NCBI GenBank assembly: GCA_965652545.1
Contig: CBFGWV010000006.1
Coordinates: 1-59,359 of the forward strand
Reading direction: 5' to 3'
Length of the DNA: 59,359 bases
From: CBFGWV01 sp965652545
GTDB taxonomy: Bacteria > Pseudomonadota > Gammaproteobacteria > Competibacterales > Competibacteraceae
This document shows, piece by piece, positions 25,528 to 34,794 of this stretch; position 1 is the first letter of the stretch; every line of letters begins with the position of its first letter. Position numbers and translations under genes: made by a program. Under the pieces are notes generated by a model. The model was not told the origin of the DNA. It did no database searches and worked only from the letters and a program-made list of their open reading frames with translations.

Positions 25528-26459
25528 ACCGCGCCCTCCGTTCCGGCCTGGCGCCCGACCAATCGCATGAATAACTCCTCCAGACGGTTGGTTTTGTTGC
25601 GCAGGCTCATGACCTCGATGCCGCGGGCGCTTAGGGCGGCAAACAAGGCATTGATACCCTGCTCCCGGGTCACCTGCACCTCCAGTGTGGTGTCATCGAC
25701 CTGCGCCAGCACATACCCCTCCACCAACGGCAATGCACTGACCGGCGCGCTCAGGTTGAGCACGAAGGTTTCGCTATGCAGCTGTGACAACAGGTTCTTC
25801 ATGCGGGTGTTCTCGACCAGCCGGCCGTGATCGATGATCGCGATATTGCGGCACAGGCTTTCGGCTTCCTCCAGGTAGTGCGTGGTCAGGATGATGGTCG
25901 TGCCCCGGGCGTTGATGGTGCGCAGGAACTCCCACATCGAGCGCCGGATCTCGATATCCACACCGGCGGTCGGCTCATCCAGAATCAGCAATCGCGGTTC
26001 GTGGACCAGTGCGCGGGCGATCATCAACCGCCGCTTCATGCCGCCGGAGAGCTCCCGCGCCTGATCTTTTCGCCGCTCCCACAGGCCCAACTGATCGAGT
26101 ACGACTTCCGCCCGCCCCCAAGCCCGTTTGCGCGGGATACCGTAATAGCCGGCCTGGTTGACCACGATCTCGCCCACCGGCTCGAACTGGTTGAAGTTGA
26201 ACTCCTGGGGAACCAGGCCGATGAACGTCTTGGCCTGCGCCAGTTGTGTATCCAGGTCGGCACCGAACACCTGCACCCGCCCTGCGGTCTTCTTGACCAA
26301 CGAGCTGACGATGCCGATGGTTGTGGACTTGCCCGCCCCGTTGGGGCCGAGCAGGGCAAAGAAGTCGCCCTCCTCTACTTTCAGATCGATGCCCTTCAAT
26401 GCTTCGAAGCCGTTGCGGTAGGTTTTTCGTAAATCGGTGATCTCGAGTGCGATGGTCAT
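25524..26459 (-). CDS. ABC transporter ATP-binding protein (YadG-like)
   Basis: The 311-residue ATPase has Walker A GPNGAGKST, a Q-loop in GLVPQEFNFNQFE, the signature LSGGMKRR, Walker B LLILDEPTAGVD and a switch histidine in ILTTHYLEEAE. The extended C-terminal part (about 215-311) is typical of exporters in this group. It overlaps the permease by four bases (ATGA), so the two form one exporter. It is preceded by apbE with a short gap on the same strand, which may be an operon by position only. Confidence 0.95.
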   Translation of the reverse strand: MTIALEITDLRKTYRNGFEALKGIDLKVEEGDFFALLGPNGAGKSTTIGIVSSLVKKTAGRVQVFGADLDTQLAQAKTFIGLVPQEFNFNQFEPVGEIVVNQAGYYGIPRKRAWGRAEVVLDQLGLWERRKDQARELSGGMKRRLMIARALVHEPRLLILDEPTAGVDIEIRRSMWEFLRTINARGTTIILTTHYLEEAESLCRNIAIIDHGRLVENTRMKNLLSQLHSETFVLNLSAPVSALPLVEGYVLAQVDDTTLEVQVTREQGINALFAALSARGIEVMSLRNKTNRLEELFMRLVGRQAGTEGAV

Positions 26460-26465
26460 GGACCT

Positions 26466-27521
26466 TCAATCGTCGCTGGCGTCCGTCCCGGGCGACAGCC
26501 AGCGGGCCATCGCCGGTGTGGCCCGGGTGTCGAAACCCGCTTCGGAACGCGTGATGAAATAGGCCGCCAGCCCTTCCCGGCGGGCCGTCTCGTAGCCGTG
26601 CTCCGGCCCGAGCACGAACAGCGCCGTGGCCCAGGCGTCGGCAAGCGTGGCGCTATCGGCGACCACCGACACCGAGGCCAACCGATGCGCCACGGGCCAG
26701 CCGCTTCGCGGGTCGATGATGTGGCCGAATTCGCGGCCGCCCAGCGCCACGCGATTGCGGTAGTCACCCGATGTCGCCACGGCCACGTCGGCCAGATCAA
26801 GCCGTATGAACGGTTCCTGCACGCCGCCATCCGGCCGCTCTACAGCGATACGCCACGGCTCGTGGCGGCGATTGTACCCCAACGTACGGACTTCGCCGCC
26901 GATCTCGACCAGGCCGCGGGTCTGCCCGAATCGGCGCAGCACAGCGATGAGGCGATCGACTGCATACCCCTTTCCGATGGCCGAGACATCGAGCATCAGG
27001 TCAGGGCGGCACTTGCGCACCGCGGGCGGCTGGCGCCGGTAGGCCAGACAGCGCTGGTCGACCCGTTTGCGGGCCGCGGCCAGGGCAGAGGTATCGGGAA
27101 TGTCCACAGGCGCCTCATCCGGGCTGAAGCCCCACAAGGCCACCAGCGGCGCGACGCTGATATCGAAGGCCCCCGCGCTTGCCCGATGCACCTCGTCGGC
27201 CCGCGCCAGCACCTCCACCAGCATCGGGCTCGATGGAACCCATTCGCTGCCGGATTGACGATTGAAGCGGGATATCTCCGACGCCGGCGCGTAGGTGGAC
27301 AGGGCCGCCACCACAGACGCCAACTCCTGGTCCACCGCAGCTTGAAGGCTATCCCGCTGGGTCGCCGCCAACTCCCCCGGCACGACGATGGCATAGCGGG
27401 TACCCATGGTCGGCCCGCGCAAAACAACATCGGCCGGCAACGCGTGCGTCCATCGCCAGAGCACCCACACGGCGATGCCGGCCAGCAGCACGGTGCCCAA
27501 TACGACGATGCGGCGCGTCAT
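26466..27521 (-). CDS. apbE: FAD:protein FMN transferase
   Basis: The 351-residue product is an ApbE family flavin transferase, which attaches FMN covalently to threonine in partner proteins such as NqrB, NqrC or RnfG. An N-terminal hydrophobic anchor (about 2-21) places the enzyme in the periplasm. The GTRYAIVVPG stretch, the DVSAIGKGYAVDRL motif and the FGHIIDPRSGWPV block are characteristic. I chose ATG 27521; upstream codons in the same frame are not conserved. No nqr or rnf genes are seen here, so the target lies elsewhere. Confidence 0.92.
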   Translation of the reverse strand: MTRRIVVLGTVLLAGIAVWVLWRWTHALPADVVLRGPTMGTRYAIVVPGELAATQRDSLQAAVDQELASVVAALSTYAPASEISRFNRQSGSEWVPSSPMLVEVLARADEVHRASAGAFDISVAPLVALWGFSPDEAPVDIPDTSALAAARKRVDQRCLAYRRQPPAVRKCRPDLMLDVSAIGKGYAVDRLIAVLRRFGQTRGLVEIGGEVRTLGYNRRHEPWRIAVERPDGGVQEPFIRLDLADVAVATSGDYRNRVALGGREFGHIIDPRSGWPVAHRLASVSVVADSATLADAWATALFVLGPEHGYETARREGLAAYFITRSEAGFDTRATPAMARWLSPGTDASDD

Positions 27522-27602
27522 GGGTGCAGCCGATAAAAAAACGAACACCGCCAGGAGGCGGCATTCGTAAAGGGTACAACCAGGAGTGAATCGGGAGAGG
27601 AA

Positions 27603-27803
27603 TCAGTACGACACGGCGAGCCGAGCCGGAGCGCCACGGGACGAAGAGGGGTCGCTGCTGGGAACCTCGATGACCGACCGGGGGAAACCTCGCCGGCGGG
27701 CTTCGGTCCATGCGGCCTGTGCATTCTCGGCGTAGACATAGCCCACCCATTGTCGGTCGCGACTGGGCTCACTGTAAGCGACAAGGTACTTTCGGCTTTC
27801 CAT
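27603..27803 (-). CDS. Small hypothetical protein
   Basis: This frame encodes 66 residues, beginning MESRKYLVAYSEPSRDRQWVG and continuing with a basic, alanine-rich middle (AENAQAAWTEARRRGF) and a serine-rich tail. An AAGGAT stands five bases upstream of the ATG, which is some support for translation. It has no signal peptide or known motif, and I do not recognise a family. It lies alone between apbE and the TRAP block, in a region without another gene on either strand, and could be real or chance. Confidence 0.45.
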   Translation of the reverse strand: MESRKYLVAYSEPSRDRQWVGYVYAENAQAAWTEARRRGFPRSVIEVPSSDPSSSRGAPARLAVSY

Positions 27804-27947
27804 ATCCTTGATCCCTGAGACTTGCCTGCGCTGTGGTGCGAATTGTTACACGCAAGACACAATTGGTGGCGAATAGTGCCACATTGCCTGTAGGAATCAA
27901 GCCTTTACAACACACCGTTCGCCCCTGCGAAATTACCTTTGGGACGC

Positions 27948-28331
27948 TCAAGTCCGACAGGCTCCTAGACGAACCACCGTCGGCGAGTCGGGCTCGGCGC
28001 CCAGCCAGGCCGCCAGCCTGTCACAGCGGTCCGGGCCTGCGCAGATCGTATAGTCCTCGGTAAATGGCGACCACGTCAGCCGGATCTCCCGCTGTGGCGG
28101 CAAGGCTGGACGGTAATGCCACCACCCGTCCATCAACACCGCACCGGGGGGCGGGTCCATGCCCGCCCCGGAGCCTTGGATCCTGGCAGTCTCCAGCACC
28201 ACAGTGTCCCCCACCAGCCGATAGGTCTCCGCCCACCCGGTACGTTCCACCGAATGCGTCCACTGAACGCTGACCGCGCTGGCATCCAATGCCACCACGG
28301 TCAGCCCCAAAGCCAGGCACAAGCCGCTCAT
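27948..28331 (-). CDS. DUF1850 protein linked to TRAP transport
   Basis: The 127-residue product has a short N-terminal signal-like segment (MSGLCLALGLTVVALDASA) and then a beta-rich domain with WTHSVERTGWAETYRLVGD and MDGWWHYRPALPP, which fits DUF1850. This small family is typically found next to TAXI-type TRAP permeases, as here. It is probably a periplasmic or membrane-associated accessory. The ATG at 28331 overlaps the TRAP permease stop by four bases (ATGA), so the pair is co-translated. Confidence 0.85.
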   Translation of the reverse strand: MSGLCLALGLTVVALDASAVSVQWTHSVERTGWAETYRLVGDTVVLETARIQGSGAGMDPPPGAVLMDGWWHYRPALPPQREIRLTWSPFTEDYTICAGPDRCDRLAAWLGAEPDSPTVVRLGACRT

Positions 28332-30358
28332 GCCGTGACCGGTTTCAGGCGGTTGCGCCACCAGTGCCAGCCAAGAACCGCTGCCGCCAGTGCAAAGCCG
28401 ATTTCATCGGTGATCGGAAGCGCCACGATGAGCGTGAATGCGGCGACCATCGCCAGCACCCGCTCAGGCCAGGTCAGCCGATGACGCAGGTAGCCGATGG
28501 ATGCCGCTCCCCACAGGCCGATCGACACCAAGGCTTTGAACACCACGTAGGCGGTGGCCACCAGCGTGCCCTCCTGCATCATCAATGCCGGTGCATACAC
28601 GGCCATGTACGGGACTACGAAACCCGCGATGGCCACCCGCATACACTGGAGGCCGATCTGCAGCCCCGGAACCCGGGCGATGGGCGAGGCCGCGAACGCC
28701 GCCAGCGCCACCGGGGGCGTGAGGTCGGCCATGATGCCGAAATAGAACACGAACATGTGCGAAACCAGCAGCGGCACGCCCAGCTCCAGCAGCGCCGGCG
28801 CCGCCAGCGAACTGGTAATGATGTAGTTGGGTATGGTCGGGATCCCCATACCGAGAATCAGGCAGGTGATCATCGTGAGGAACAGGCTCAGGAACAAACT
28901 ATGCTCGCCCAGGCTGATGATCACGCTGGCGAACTGCGTGGCCACACCAGTGAGGGTCGATACCCCGATGATGACGCCCACGATGGCACAGGCCACACCG
29001 ACCCCCAGCGCATGGCGTGCACCCTCGGCCAACGCGTTGACCGACAGCCACAGGGTCGCCCGCCCGCCTTTGTGCCACAGGTTGATCGCCGCCAGGACGG
29101 CCACCAGGAGCATGACCACGCCGATTCCAAAGCGGAAGAACAGGCTGCATGCCAGCCCGAGCGCCACCCACAGTGCAATGCGTAGCGCCAGCCCCTGGAG
29201 CTTCAGGGCCAGGCTGGCGCCGAGAATGAGTACGACAGTGAGGAACAAACCCACGGTGCCCGAGAACAACGGCGTGTACCCGGTGAACAGCAAATAGACC
29301 AACACCGCCAGCGGCAGGATCAGGTACCAGCGCGCCTTGAGCGCCGTCCAGGGGTTGGGGCATTCGGCCTTGGTCAACCCTTTGAGACCCAACCGGCCAG
29401 CCTCCAGGTGCACCATCCAGAACACCGTGACGAAGTACAGAATCGCCGGAATGATGGCTGCCTTGACCACTTCCACGTAAGCGATGCCCAGGGTCTCAGC
29501 CATGATGAAGGCCACCGCGCCCATGACCGGCGGCATGATCTGCCCGCCCATGCTGGCGGTGGCTTCGACCGCGCCGGCGAAGGCGGGGCGATAGCCGAAG
29601 CGCTTCATCAGCGGGATCGTGAACTGCCCGGTCGTCACCACGTTGGCGACACCCGAACCGTTGATCGTCCCCATCAGGCCCGAAGACACCACCGAGACCT
29701 TGGCCGGACCGCCTTGCTTGTGACCCACCGTCCCCATGGCGAAATCGGTGAACAGCTTCACCATGCCCGCTTGTTCAAGAAAGGTGCCGAAGAGGATGAA
29801 AAGAAAGATGTATGTCGAGGACACATAAGTCGGAATGCCGTAGATACCTTCGGTACCCAGGGTGATCTGCTCGATAACCTGCTCGGGCGCGTAGCCACGA
29901 TGGTTCAGCGGGGCGGGCAGGTATTGGCCAAGGAACGCATAGGCCAGGAACAGTCCGCAGATGATCGGCAGCGCAACACCCATGACGCGGCGAGCCGCTT
30001 CGAACACCAGGATCAAGACCAGTGAACCCACCACCAGGTCCGCAGTGCTGGGGTCCCCTGCGCGCCACACCAGATCGGCCTCAAAGACCCATTGGTAGAG
30101 ACCCAGGATGAAACCGCCGATACCCAGAACCCAAAACAACGTGCGCGGCAGGACGCCACGGCTGCCCGCGGCCGCCAGCGCGAAGATCAGCAGCAGCAAA
30201 AAGCCCACATGCAGCGAGCGAACGACGAGACTGGACAACGGGCTGAACGCCGCCATCCAGACTTGAAAGACGGAAAACGTGACGGCAATGGCGAAAATCA
30301 GCCGCGCCGCATAGCCGCCTGACGCTGACAGCGCCGGCGTTTCGGCCGTGGTATCCAT
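28328..30358 (-). CDS. TRAP transporter permease, fused small and large subunits (TAXI type)
   Basis: This 676-residue inner-membrane protein has many hydrophobic segments along its length. The N-terminal part (about 15-170) is DctQ-like, and the rest has the large DctM-type domain with its two repeated halves; motifs include GSGVANVVTTGQFTIPLMKR, AGAVEATASMGGQIMPPVMGA and GMGIPTIPNYIITSSLAAPAL. TRAP transporters use a sodium or proton gradient to import organic acids, and this fused form is linked to TAXI receptors. The upstream TAXI receptor is separated by two hairpins at 30388-30438. The substrate is not predictable from sequence. Confidence 0.93.
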   Translation of the reverse strand: MDTTAETPALSASGGYAARLIFAIAVTFSVFQVWMAAFSPLSSLVVRSLHVGFLLLLIFALAAAGSRGVLPRTLFWVLGIGGFILGLYQWVFEADLVWRAGDPSTADLVVGSLVLILVFEAARRVMGVALPIICGLFLAYAFLGQYLPAPLNHRGYAPEQVIEQITLGTEGIYGIPTYVSSTYIFLFILFGTFLEQAGMVKLFTDFAMGTVGHKQGGPAKVSVVSSGLMGTINGSGVANVVTTGQFTIPLMKRFGYRPAFAGAVEATASMGGQIMPPVMGAVAFIMAETLGIAYVEVVKAAIIPAILYFVTVFWMVHLEAGRLGLKGLTKAECPNPWTALKARWYLILPLAVLVYLLFTGYTPLFSGTVGLFLTVVLILGASLALKLQGLALRIALWVALGLACSLFFRFGIGVVMLLVAVLAAINLWHKGGRATLWLSVNALAEGARHALGVGVACAIVGVIIGVSTLTGVATQFASVIISLGEHSLFLSLFLTMITCLILGMGIPTIPNYIITSSLAAPALLELGVPLLVSHMFVFYFGIMADLTPPVALAAFAASPIARVPGLQIGLQCMRVAIAGFVVPYMAVYAPALMMQEGTLVATAYVVFKALVSIGLWGAASIGYLRHRLTWPERVLAMVAAFTLIVALPITDEIGFALAAAVLGWHWWRNRLKPVTA

Positions 30359-30387
30359 GGTGGTTGCCCGTTGTGATCGTTATGGAA

Positions 30388-30438
30388 ACCGCCCCCGGGA
30401 TGTGTCCGGGGGGCGGTCGGCCGCGCAGGCTGCGGCCG
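30388..30438 (-). other. Tandem stem-loops between TAXI and TRAP permease genes
   Basis: Two GC-rich hairpins lie side by side: 30388-30417 (11-bp stem with one bulged G) and 30418-30438 (7-bp stem, 7-nt loop). No T run follows on the minus strand. They sit between the receptor gene and the permease gene, where such hairpins commonly stabilise the upstream receptor mRNA and reduce expression of the permease. The role here is inferred. Confidence 0.6.
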
Positions 30439-30457
30439 CTTCTTCGTTACAGTGCCG

Positions 30458-31429
30458 CTACTTCAGCGCACCCACTTCACGATAGTACTTCTCGGCACCC
30501 GGATGCAGAGGGATCGGCATGCCGACCGTCGCGGCCTCCAGGCTGATGCCCTTGGCGGCGGCATGGGCGGCGACCATCTGATCAAGGTTCTCGAACATGC
30601 CCTTGGTCATCTGGTAGACCACCTCTTCGGGCACATCCGAATGGGTGACCAGGAAGTTCTTGATTGCCACGGTGGCCACGTCGGCATCCTGACCTTCATA
30701 GGTGCCGGCGGGAATGACCGAGGCCTGGTAGGCGGCATCGTCGATGGCGCCAACGACATCGGCAGGCACCTCGACCACGGTGATCGCCACGGAGCTGGCC
30801 AGGTCGCGGATCGAAGCGACACCCAGACCGGCGGACTGCAAGGTGGCGTCCAACTGGCGGTTCTTGATCAACTCGACAGATTCACCGAAGGGCAGGTACT
30901 CGACCTTGCCCAGATCGTCATAGGTGATACCGGCGGCGCCGAATACCGCACGGGCATTGAGCTCGGTACCTGATTTGGGCGCGCCCACGGAAACCCGCTT
31001 GCCTTTGAGGTCGGCGAGCGTGGTGATGCCCGAGTCCTTGCTGGCCACGATCTGGATGTAATTGGAATACATGCCGCTGATGCCGCGCAGCTTGTCCAGC
31101 GGCGCCTTGAACCCCTGCTCGGTATCGCCACGCCAGGCAGCGCTCACCGAGTCGCCCAGGGCCAGCGCGGCCTCGCCACGACCGGCTTGCAGCAGGTTGA
31201 GGTTCTCTACCGACGCCTTAGTGGACTGCACCGCCGGACGCGCATCGGTAACGGCCGATTCGTAGATCTTGGACAGGGACACGCCCAGGGGATAATAGAC
31301 CCCGCTGGTGCCGCCGGTGAGGACGTTGATGAATTGCTCGGCCGAAGCGGTGTTCAAAGTCAGGCCTGCGGTCAGCGCCGCAGTCGACAGGGCGACGGCA
31401 AGCCGTCGCGTGAAACGCGAATGACGCAT
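30458..31429 (-). CDS. TAXI family TRAP transporter solute receptor
   Basis: The 323-residue product has an N-terminal signal peptide (MRHSRFTRRLAVALSTAALTAG, cleaved near ASA, about residue 30). The mature protein has the TAXI pattern: FINVLTGGTSGVYYPLGVSLSKIYES, then ALGDSVSAAWRG, and LKGKRVSVGAPKSGTELNARAVFGAAGITYDDL. It binds the substrate in the periplasm and delivers it to the fused permease. ATG 31429 has GGAGG six bases upstream. A sigma54-like promoter (31492-31507) lies 62 bases or more upstream, next to dctD, so the DctB/DctD pair very likely regulates it. Confidence 0.94.
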   Translation of the reverse strand: MRHSRFTRRLAVALSTAALTAGLTLNTASAEQFINVLTGGTSGVYYPLGVSLSKIYESAVTDARPAVQSTKASVENLNLLQAGRGEAALALGDSVSAAWRGDTEQGFKAPLDKLRGISGMYSNYIQIVASKDSGITTLADLKGKRVSVGAPKSGTELNARAVFGAAGITYDDLGKVEYLPFGESVELIKNRQLDATLQSAGLGVASIRDLASSVAITVVEVPADVVGAIDDAAYQASVIPAGTYEGQDADVATVAIKNFLVTHSDVPEEVVYQMTKGMFENLDQMVAAHAAAKGISLEAATVGMPIPLHPGAEKYYREVGALK

Positions 31430-31491
31430 GCTGCTTCCTCCAATCAGGTTTGTTGTTGTGCGCCCGAATCCCGGACGTCGCCCCAACCTAA

Positions 31492-31507
31492 TGCATGCGC
31501 CGCGCCA
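31492..31507 (-). promoter_or_regulatory. Sigma54-type promoter for the TAXI-TRAP operon
   Basis: On the minus strand the sequence TGGCGCGGCGCATGCA matches the sigma54 consensus TGGCACG-N4-TTGCA with the invariant GG and GC at correct spacing, and two mismatches. It predicts a start near 31481 and a leader of about 52 bases with a GGAGG site before the TAXI ATG. The two genes encoding a DctB/DctD-type system lie directly upstream. An AT-rich stretch follows at 31507-31535. Use in vivo is inferred. Confidence 0.65.
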
Positions 31508-31599
31508 TAATTAATAAATTCAATAACAACAACAAGTTGCCTAATGCCGTTGTGGTGCATGAGTACACGGTGAGCGAGAAGCTGCCGATGCCATCTCAC

Positions 31600-32961
31600 T
31601 CAATCGGCAGATTCCTGCCGATCGTCCACAACCCGCCGTCGATCGATCCCCAGGCGGTTCATCTTGTCGTTGAGGGTTCGCCGCGGCAGGCCGAGTTCGT
31701 CCAGGACGGCGCGGACCTCACCGTGATGGCGGCGCAAGGCATCCTCGATGAGCTGACGCTCGAAGGCGTGTACCCGTCGCGCAAAACTGCCATCGTCCGC
31801 CTCGATGGCCGCGGGCAGGGCCGCGGAGCCCGGAATGTGCAGCCCCAGGCCCATGGCGTAGCGTTCGGCCACGTTGCGCAACTCGCGTACGTTGCCCGGC
31901 CAGTCGTGCGCCAGCAGCCGGTCCATGGCGACGGGATCGAGGACCGGCGGTTCGCGCTCGCCGGCCACCAGGCTGACCAGGTGCTGGAACAGTAGCGGGA
32001 TGTCTTCGCGGCGCTCGCGCAGCGGCGGCAAACTCAGCTCCACCATGTTGATGCGGTAGTAGAGATCGGCTCTGAAGGCGCCGGCACGACTGGCCTCGGC
32101 GAGATCCACCTTGGTGGCGGCGAGCACGCGGATATCCAGCCGCACCGGCTGGTTGGAGCCCAGCCGCTCGATCTCGCGTTCCTGCAACGCGCGCAACACT
32201 TTGGCTTGCAATGCCAGGGGCATGCTTTCGATCTCATCCAGGAACAGCGTGCCGCCTTGGGCGTGCTCGAACTTTCCCACTCGGCGCTGGCGGGCACCGG
32301 TGAAGCTCCCCGCCTCGTGGCCGAACAACTCGCTCTCGGCGATGCTCTCGGGGATGGCGGCACAGTTCACCGCCACGAAGGGCTTGCCGGCCCGGGGGCT
32401 GGCCGCGTGGAGGCATCGCGCCACACGATCCTTGCCGGTGCCGGTCTCGCCGAGCAGGAGGACGTCGGCATGCAGCCCAGCCAACGTGGCCAGTTGCCGA
32501 CGCAGCGACAACATGGCCGGCGCGTTGCCGACCAGCGCCGCAAAGGGATCGTCCTGACGGCCGGAGAGCTGCCGCCGCAGCTGACGGTTCTCCACCACCA
32601 GGCGTCGCTTCTCGCTGGCGCGGTGGATCGTCTCCAACAGCCGTTCGGGGGAGAACGGCTTCTCGATGAAGTCATAGGCCCCATCGCGCATGGCCTGCAC
32701 CGCCATGGCCACATCGCCGTGGCCGGTGATGAGCACCACCGGTAGGTCGGGATCGCGGCCGACGATGGTTCGGGTCAGCGCCAAGCCATCCATGCCCGGC
32801 ATCTTGACGTCACTGACGATGACATCGGGATCATCCTGCGCCAGCCAGGTCAGGGCCGACTCGGCATCGGCGCAGCCGTGTACGCTCAGGCCGGCCAGCT
32901 CCAGCCATTGCGCAGTGGCCTTGCGCACCACCGCATCGTCGTCGACCAGCAGAATGCTCAT
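31600..32961 (-). CDS. dctD: Sigma54-dependent response regulator, DctD-like
   Basis: The 453-residue regulator has a receiver domain (about 1-120, phospho-acceptor D51), an AAA+ domain with Walker A GETGTGKD at 171-178 and a GSFTGA motif at 218-223, and a C-terminal Fis-type domain ending RRTLNDKMNRLGID. The GSFTGA variant, in place of GAFTGA, is usual in DctD-like regulators. It overlaps dctB by four bases. The nearest target is the TAXI-TRAP operon downstream, which has its own sigma54-like promoter. The likely role is activation of transporter genes in response to an external carboxylate. Confidence 0.92.
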   Translation of the reverse strand: MSILLVDDDAVVRKATAQWLELAGLSVHGCADAESALTWLAQDDPDVIVSDVKMPGMDGLALTRTIVGRDPDLPVVLITGHGDVAMAVQAMRDGAYDFIEKPFSPERLLETIHRASEKRRLVVENRQLRRQLSGRQDDPFAALVGNAPAMLSLRRQLATLAGLHADVLLLGETGTGKDRVARCLHAASPRAGKPFVAVNCAAIPESIAESELFGHEAGSFTGARQRRVGKFEHAQGGTLFLDEIESMPLALQAKVLRALQEREIERLGSNQPVRLDIRVLAATKVDLAEASRAGAFRADLYYRINMVELSLPPLRERREDIPLLFQHLVSLVAGEREPPVLDPVAMDRLLAHDWPGNVRELRNVAERYAMGLGLHIPGSAALPAAIEADDGSFARRVHAFERQLIEDALRRHHGEVRAVLDELGLPRRTLNDKMNRLGIDRRRVVDDRQESAD

Positions 32962-34787
32962 GCCGCCGGCAGCCCCATCTCGAACACCGCTCCACCCCCG
33001 TCGTGGTTGTCGGCTTTCAGATACCCGCCGAAATCGCGGACGATACCGTAAGACAGGGACAAGCCGAGCCCGAGCCCCCGTCCCACCGGCTTGGTGGTGA
33101 AGAACGGGTCGAAGAGTTTATCGAGGCTGTCCGCCTCGAGGCCCGCACCATTGTCACGCACGCGCAGGACGATGCGATCATCCCGCTGCTGCGCATCTAT
33201 CCAGACTGTCGGCGAGGGTACGCCTTCCACCGCATCGAGTGCATTGCGCACGAGATTGCCCAGCACCTGCTCGAGGCGAACTTGATCGGCCATCACCGCC
33301 AGAGGTTGTTCCGGCTCACGCCAGTGGACTGTCACCGATTCGCCATCGATGCGGTTGGCCAGCATGCGCAAAGTGGCGACCACCACGGCGGCAAGCCCGA
33401 TAGGCTCCAACCGGCCCGGTGTCTTGTGGGCGAAGGTCTTTAGCTGGCCGGTGATCGCCGCCATGCGATCGGCCATGCCGCGAATCGCTTCCAGGTTTTC
33501 CTCCACCGTGTCTATGCGCCCTTTGCGCAGCAGCAGCCGCGAACTGGCGAGGAAGGTCTGGATGGCTGCAAGCGGCTGGTTGATCTCATGGGCGATACCG
33601 GCGGACATCTGCCCCAGCGCGGCCAGTTTCCCCGCCTGAACCAGCTCGGCCTGGGTGTCGCGCAGCTCCTGCTCGGCGCGCTGGCGGTCGCCGATCTCCC
33701 GCAGAAGGTGTTGGTTGGCCAACTGCAACTGGGCGGTTCGCTGGGCGACCTGCGCCTCCAGCTCATCCTGGGCGCGCAGGCGGGCGCGCAGGTGTTGCTG
33801 ACGCAAACGAAGGTAGAGACCCAGCGTGATCAAGGCCAGCATCGCGGCGGCCGCGGCGAAAGCCACTTGCGCGCTTTGCCGGTTGACTGGCTCGACGCGG
33901 CTGAGAAAGTGCACGGTCCAGCCCAGATCCTCCAGGGGCTGGGCCTGACGCAGGTATTCCACATCCTCGATGATGATCCGCTCACCACCGCCGGCCAACG
34001 GGCGCGGCTGCCCCACAGCCAGGGGCTGAAGACTCAACTCCCGGTACTGACGTGTCGCCGCCAACTCCATACGCACGACGTCGGCCAGCGGGTTCAAGCT
34101 GCGGTAACGCCACCCGGGGGTGCTGGCGAGGAATACGATGCCATTGCGGTCGCTCACCAGCACCTGCTCGCCGGCGTCGGCCCAATCCTCCTGCAAGGGC
34201 TCGAGGTCCACCTTGACCGCCACCACGCCAACCACATCGCCGCCGCGGCGGATGGGGTGCGACATGAAGAACCCGGGCCGGCCGGTGGTCACACCGATGG
34301 CGAAGTACTGGCCCGGGCGCTCGGCGAGCGCATCCTGAAAGTACGGCCGGAAAGCGTAGTTCTGATCGACGAAGGAATCCGGGAACCGCCAGTTGCTGGC
34401 CGCCAGCGTCAGGCCCTGGCGATTCATCACGAACACGGCGGCGGACCCGGCAGCCTCGTTGAGCGCCTCCAGAACCCGGTTGGCCGTATCCACGGCGTCG
34501 TCGCCGGCAGGCTCGAACAAACGCAGGATGTCGTGATTGCCGGCGACGACGAACGGCAGATAGTCGTACTGCGCCAAGGCGCCGCGAAGGCTGCTGGCAT
34601 AAAGGGACAGCCTCTGCTCGCCATTGCCCGCGAGCTCCCCCAACCCCCAGCGCTGCGACACCTGCCAGGCCATCGCGGTCGCAACAGCCATCAACACAGC
34701 CAGCGCAGGGGCCACCACGCGCCAGCGGTGGCGGGAACGAGCCAGCCCGGTCTGCGGCCGGACGCCGTGAGCGCCTATCGCCGCCAT
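32958..34787 (-). CDS. dctB: Sensor histidine kinase, DctB-like
   Basis: This 609-residue kinase has an N-terminal membrane segment (about 24-43), a periplasmic double-Cache-type sensor (about 50-300) with SNWRFPDSFVDQNYAFRPYF, and a second membrane segment (about 308-328). A cytoplasmic coiled-coil linker (ELEAQVAQRTAQLQLANQHL) leads to the kinase core with AHEINQPLAAIQTFL and the DNGAGLEADSL and GRGLGLGLSLS boxes. The architecture is typical of DctB, whose sensor recognises C4-dicarboxylates, but the ligand here may differ since it controls a TAXI system. It is translated with dctD. Confidence 0.92.
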   Translation of the reverse strand: MAAIGAHGVRPQTGLARSRHRWRVVAPALAVLMAVATAMAWQVSQRWGLGELAGNGEQRLSLYASSLRGALAQYDYLPFVVAGNHDILRLFEPAGDDAVDTANRVLEALNEAAGSAAVFVMNRQGLTLAASNWRFPDSFVDQNYAFRPYFQDALAERPGQYFAIGVTTGRPGFFMSHPIRRGGDVVGVVAVKVDLEPLQEDWADAGEQVLVSDRNGIVFLASTPGWRYRSLNPLADVVRMELAATRQYRELSLQPLAVGQPRPLAGGGERIIIEDVEYLRQAQPLEDLGWTVHFLSRVEPVNRQSAQVAFAAAAAMLALITLGLYLRLRQQHLRARLRAQDELEAQVAQRTAQLQLANQHLLREIGDRQRAEQELRDTQAELVQAGKLAALGQMSAGIAHEINQPLAAIQTFLASSRLLLRKGRIDTVEENLEAIRGMADRMAAITGQLKTFAHKTPGRLEPIGLAAVVVATLRMLANRIDGESVTVHWREPEQPLAVMADQVRLEQVLGNLVRNALDAVEGVPSPTVWIDAQQRDDRIVLRVRDNGAGLEADSLDKLFDPFFTTKPVGRGLGLGLSLSYGIVRDFGGYLKADNHDGGGAVFEMGLPAA

Positions 34788-34794
34788 AGGGGGC

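Noticed and set aside
27848..27880. AATTGT/ACAATT dyad reminiscent of a Crp site
   Set aside because: The core TGTGA/TCACA pattern is not met and spacing is off; likely chance in a locally AT-rich stretch.
28289..29185. 298-codon open frame on the plus strand
   Set aside because: It is antisense to the TRAP permease and DUF1850 genes, with low-complexity Q/R/H composition.
31584..31612. Hairpin CTGCCGAT...ATCGGCAG at the dctD stop codon
   Set aside because: The stem is only eight bases with a 13-base loop and no T run follows on the minus strand, so it is not called a terminator.
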